A stretch of 20,269 nt of DNA from a virus: positions 1-20,269 of IMG/VR virus record IMGVR_UViG_3300010885_033579. One strand, 5' to 3'. Under the pieces are notes generated by a model, which was given only the letters and a program-made list of their open reading frames with translations, ran no database searches and was not told the DNA's origin. Shown one piece after another: positions 17,446-20,269 of this stretch (its first letter is position 1; every line of letters begins with the position of its first letter). The position numbers and the translations under genes were made by a program.

Positions 17446-19278
17446 TTAAAATGTAGCCGTTCCTAATGTTTTAACCCTTACTTGGATGTCTTTGTTGGGG
17501 AATCTAATTTGAAAAATTTGATTTGACTTCATAAAAATAATGTTGTCTGATTGAGTAATTTCTTTAGTTGTATTATCTTTATATGATTGTGTTGATTCCG
17601 CTGAAGAATACTCTCCTCCTATTTTATTATAAACTCTAGTCTCAATTACATTGACAACACCCGTTACACCACCGATAATTTTATTTAACGCTCCCACAAA
17701 TAATGGATCGCCCATTTTACGTTTAGTGTAATCAAAGTACTTTATTACATCTTCAATTACGGTTTGGACAATATCTGTTTGGTTTGCGTTCTTATCTATA
17801 TTTAAATCAATTTGTAATGCCATATCAATAACTTCACCACTTACGATATCTATGTAATCGTTGATCATTTTATATTCTGATAGATATGTTAAAATATTAG
17901 ATTTTAATGTATTAGATACTGTATCTGTTAAATTACCTTTATCGTCATATGACAATAATTTAATTCTAATCTTATTGTCCTCCTCCATAACATTAACTTT
18001 AGCTGGTGCTCCGTATGTGGATGGCATCGTTTCAATTAATGATTTATAATCGTTTAATGTAACTGCTCTATTTTGTGCAGCAAAGTTATATGAAACCATA
18101 TTACGAATTTCTTCTATAGTTGGAGCATCTGCACCACCAACTGCTGGAGTAATATTATTTACTCTTAACGATTGAACTACTTGTGTATTATATGACGCTA
18201 CAGGTCCTGAAACAATAAATTCAACGTCGTCCACGTTTGTTATAACATTAACCCCTAAATTACTATTTTTACCACCACCAACACGATATTTTACAAATAA
18301 AGTTGTGTTAAGTTTGGGTGTCGCACCTAATGATAAATTATTTAAATAACTAGCCAAATTAACTTTTAATTGACCAGTCATATAGTTATCCAAATTATCT
18401 AACGGATTAACCGTTCCAGACCCAAATGTTAGTGAAAAATAATTTTCAGGAGTATATTCAGTAACAAATTTATTATTTACATCTATAAATGTACCTGCGG
18501 TAAAATTATTTCTATCAGAAACCGCCGTAGGGTCTGATATAAAAACTTTATCTTGCATTAATGATTTAACCTCATACCATTTATTTGTTACACTTGTAAA
18601 CTCATTTGACGTCGGGTTACTAGCAAAATTTGTACCATCTTTATGTATAACTGATGTTACACCTAATACATTCTGTTCAGGTAAATATAATTTTAAAAAA
18701 GGTTTTTGATCAATTTGATTAATAACTCTCCTATAAATTTTACTAATACCATTAACAACAGGTTCTCTTTTTGTAATGGTATATGATATTGTTTTACCAT
18801 TTGCATTAAAATTAGGTATTTTTAATCTATTTGGTTCTCCCTTCTTATTGAATGGAACTGAAAAATCTATATCGTCTATGGTTTCAAATATTTGTCCTCC
18901 TCCCGAAACTTGTGCTCCCGCTTTTAATAAACCCAAATATCTTATATCTTCTTTATCACCTTGAACATTTACGGTTATTGAAAAATCACATAATGCAACG
19001 GATGGTCTAACACCTGGTAATTTTAAACCGTATGTTTTCGCAATATGATATAATGATTGTTTTTGTTGTGCAAAATCCAACATAGTTTCTTGCCAAACTC
19101 TATCAATATGAAAATGTAAATTATCTGCAACCGCCGCATTAATATCTAATAATACAGAATAAATTGACGCATCATTAAAATTACTAATTAAATCTGGATA
19201 ATAATTTTTAGTTAATGTTACCAATTCATCTCTTAGTCCTTGGAAATCTCTAGTTGCATATGATATCTGTTTGCTCAT
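17446..19278 (-). CDS. Baseplate wedge protein, gp6 / baseplate J-like family
   Basis: A 610-residue protein starting MSKQISYATRDFQGLRDELV. The N terminus has the family pattern: a short segment, then YYPDLISNFNDASIYSVLLD, INAAVADNLHFHIDRVWQET and a helix ending IAKTYGLKLPG, matching the F.d...s.l...l...A...d.l...id....E...A......A...G layout of T4 gp6 and P2 gpJ. The central-to-C-terminal part (residues about 390-590) carries NRAVTLNDYKSLIETMPSTY and GDPLFVGALNKIIGGVTGVV, typical of baseplate J proteins. Length is close to T4 gp6 (660). In the wedge, gp6 dimers form the ring that ties wedges together around the baseplate hub. It starts 1 base after the stop of the gp25-like gene, as gpJ follows gpW in P2. 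Best-supported assignment in the window together with gp25. Confidence 0.88.
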   Translation of the reverse strand: MSKQISYATRDFQGLRDELVTLTKNYYPDLISNFNDASIYSVLLDINAAVADNLHFHIDRVWQETMLDFAQQKQSLYHIAKTYGLKLPGVRPSVALCDFSITVNVQGDKEDIRYLGLLKAGAQVSGGGQIFETIDDIDFSVPFNKKGEPNRLKIPNFNANGKTISYTITKREPVVNGISKIYRRVINQIDQKPFLKLYLPEQNVLGVTSVIHKDGTNFASNPTSNEFTSVTNKWYEVKSLMQDKVFISDPTAVSDRNNFTAGTFIDVNNKFVTEYTPENYFSLTFGSGTVNPLDNLDNYMTGQLKVNLASYLNNLSLGATPKLNTTLFVKYRVGGGKNSNLGVNVITNVDDVEFIVSGPVASYNTQVVQSLRVNNITPAVGGADAPTIEEIRNMVSYNFAAQNRAVTLNDYKSLIETMPSTYGAPAKVNVMEEDNKIRIKLLSYDDKGNLTDTVSNTLKSNILTYLSEYKMINDYIDIVSGEVIDMALQIDLNIDKNANQTDIVQTVIEDVIKYFDYTKRKMGDPLFVGALNKIIGGVTGVVNVIETRVYNKIGGEYSSAESTQSYKDNTTKEITQSDNIIFMKSNQIFQIRFPNKDIQVRVKTLGTATF

Positions 19279-19279
19279 C

Positions 19280-19732
19280 TTAAATGTTTAATATTATAAA
19301 ATCGGATGTTGAAAATGATCCGTTATTTACACTGTATTCTATTTTAACTACCGCAGTATAAGGTTTTGTTGATTCTTCAGAAACCCTAAATAATCTTTGA
19401 TCTTCGTCTTGAGATACACTTCTATGTTGATCAGGGTCATCCTCAGCTGACATAATTGATATATTTGTAATTTCTAAATTTGGAATATATTTCTTTACAC
19501 CTTCTCTTATTTCTTCTTCAATTAAATTATGTGTAATAAAATCATTTTGATCAAAGATATATTCATATATTCTAGTACCAAAATCGGGTAAAAAATACCT
19601 ACTACCTTTCTTTGTTAAAATAAGGTGTATTAGGTTAGCCCTAACTTCTTTTTCAGGAACTTCTGTCATGTTAAGATAATCTCCCTTGGAGCTATCTCTA
19701 AATGGATAATCAATACCGTATGTTGTCGCCAT
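19280..19732 (-). CDS. Baseplate wedge protein, gp25 / gpW-like family
   Basis: I choose the ATG at 19730-19732 (MATTYGIDYPFRDSSKGDYL, 150 residues) over a TTG two codons upstream. The family signature is clear: after an N-terminal PF segment comes EKEVRANLIHLILTKKGSR, then YFLPDFGTRIYEYIFDQND, equivalent to the ...i...l.T..GeR...P.fG..l...lf pattern of gp25-like proteins. The middle carries an acidic, probably surface loop (SAEDDPDQHRSVSQDEDQ). gp25 is a small structural wedge subunit that contacts gp6 and the sheath initiator; it has a lysozyme-like name in some records, but no such activity is expected. It is followed 1 base later by the gp6-like gene, and preceded by a 30-base gap containing TATTTATT. 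Confidence 0.88.
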   Translation of the reverse strand: MATTYGIDYPFRDSSKGDYLNMTEVPEKEVRANLIHLILTKKGSRYFLPDFGTRIYEYIFDQNDFITHNLIEEEIREGVKKYIPNLEITNISIMSAEDDPDQHRSVSQDEDQRLFRVSEESTKPYTAVVKIEYSVNNGSFSTSDFIILNI

Positions 19733-19736
19733 ATTC

Positions 19737-19744
19737 AATAAATA
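19737..19744 (-). promoter_or_regulatory. TATTTATT element before the gp25-like gene
   Basis: Coding strand reads TTTATATTTATTGAAT and then ATG, so the element ends 4 bases before the start codon. It lies in the 30-base gap after the small cysteine protein gene. Same caveats as for the other copies. Confidence 0.3.
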
Positions 19745-19762
19745 TAAACAAACACAAAATGG

Positions 19763-19930
19763 TTATGTATCCTCTTTTATTTTTGGGTTCCCTTTAATAA
19801 TATGTGGGGGGTCATAGGGGCAATTTGCACACCCATTGGAACAACAATACCCTCGTTTCTGTAAAAACAAAGAAGTCAGGACCATAAGCCCCGACTTCTC
19901 GTCTATATAATAATCTACTCCTTCTACCAT
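19763..19930 (-). CDS. Small cysteine-rich DUF5522-like protein
   Basis: I choose the ATG at 19928-19930, giving 55 residues, because it overlaps the preceding stop as TAATG; in-frame upstream starts exist (ATG 19951, TTG 19966). The protein reads MVEGVDYYIDEKSGLMVLTS, then FLQKRGYCCSNGCANCPYDP, and ends in a charged tail. The order YY..E.GL.V.T...L.KRGYCC..GC..CPY is the core of DUF5522, a family I know from Bacteroidota cellular genomes. Four cysteines (C-C-x(3)-C-x(2)-C) suggest a small metal or Fe-S site. Function unknown. It sits between an unrecognised gene and the gp25-like gene, which is unusual for a virion cluster: it might be a host-acquired accessory or a small virion or assembly factor. 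Confidence 0.72.
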   Translation of the reverse strand: MVEGVDYYIDEKSGLMVLTSLFLQKRGYCCSNGCANCPYDPPHIIKGNPKIKEDT

Positions 19931-20269
19931 TAGATACTTGTTATGTCGCATTGGGCACCTGAACAAGCTTGAGCCGCATAATCAGAAATACTCTTATATT
20001 CTGGTTTATTTAATATTTCACCAAAGTTTACTTCTTTGAACTGACGAGTAATAGTTTCCCATTTATAGAATAAATGAACGTCTTTTAAACAATAAACCAT
20101 TTTCTTCATATCTCCTTTAAAGTAATTCTTAGCAAACTTTTTAGCCCTTGATAACCAATATTCTTTTAATAAAACTTGTTCTCTTGTTCCTGTTAATAAA
20201 ATACTTCTATCAAGTAATGTATCACAAGCCAACCATAAGTTTTGATTGAAGTAATGTAATCCATCAATA
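19930..20269 (-). CDS. Unrecognised phage protein (3' part, cut by window edge)
   Basis: The minus frame is open from the window edge to a TAA at 19930-19932. A TTG at 20232 could be read as a start, but the frame continues upstream as IDGLHYFNQNLWLACD with no stop, so the gene very likely begins outside. At least 112 residues are visible: Lys/Phe/Trp-rich helical segments (LLKEYWLSRAKKFAKNYFKG and CLKDVHLFYKWETITRQFKE) and a C-terminal tail with CSGAQC, followed by a stop that overlaps the next gene as TAATG. I recognise no family and no catalytic motif. Position upstream of the gp25-like gene would fit a tail or baseplate assembly protein. Confidence 0.75.
   Translation of the reverse strand, partial: IDGLHYFNQNLWLACDTLLDRSILLTGTREQVLLKEYWLSRAKKFAKNYFKGDMKKMVYCLKDVHLFYKWETITRQFKEVNFGEILNKPEYKSISDYAAQACSGAQCDITSI

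Noticed and set aside
1-20269. tRNA, rRNA, attachment site or insertion sequence
   Set aside because: No cloverleaf-like segment, terminal inverted repeats with transposase, or integrase-associated direct repeats were visible by eye; genes are packed with gaps of at most 54 bases.

Overview
The window is part of the tail and baseplate module of a double-stranded DNA bacteriophage with a contractile (myovirus-type) tail. Every gene I can support lies on the minus strand, so transcription runs from high to low coordinates. The DNA is AT-rich. Start codons are preceded by A/T-rich leaders without Shine-Dalgarno boxes. One small protein matches a cysteine-rich family (DUF5522) that I know mainly from Bacteroidota, and one structural protein carries a carboxypeptidase-regulatory-like beta fold. 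Together these suggest a phage of a Bacteroidota (flavobacterial-type) host; that is inference, not proof.

In transcription order: (i) the 3' part of an unrecognised gene entering at the right edge; (ii) a 55-residue DUF5522-like cysteine protein; (iii) a gp25/gpW-like baseplate wedge protein; (iv) a gp6/gpJ-like baseplate wedge protein; (v) a 1330-residue unrecognised structural protein with a membrane-helix-like segment; (vi) a 636-residue structural protein; (vii) a 902-residue modular protein with three Pro-Thr linkers; (viii) a 486-residue structural protein; (ix) a PD-(D/E)XK putative homing endonuclease inserted in the cluster; (x) a 306-residue structural protein; (xi) a 1744-residue protein joining a tail-protein-I-like baseplate region to an approximately 500-residue Pro-Thr shaft and two small Cys-bearing end domains; (xii) the 5' part of another Pro-Thr fibre-like protein leaving at the left edge.

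Genes iii and iv anchor the module: gp25 and gp6 families form the baseplate wedge, and the W-J-I order of P2-like phages is recalled by the gp25-like, gp6-like and tail-I-like proteins, here separated by large lineage-specific structural genes. Most neighbours are fused by TAATG or ATGA stop/start overlaps, which suggests one long translationally coupled transcript. The few gaps of 18-54 bases each carry a TATTTAT[A/T] element on the coding strand, close to the next start codon.

The most unusual structure is the shaft of the 1744-residue protein. Nine copies of a 14-residue C-x-F-x-V-[DN]-[VT] ... ITATP motif are spaced 69, 69, 69, 96, 126, 126, 219 and 201 bases apart, set in PTPT/VPPTSTP repeats, with an identical 22-base DNA unit occurring six times. 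Three different proteins in the window use the same Pro-Thr linker style, so the far end of the cluster appears to encode a set of beads-on-a-string tail appendages.
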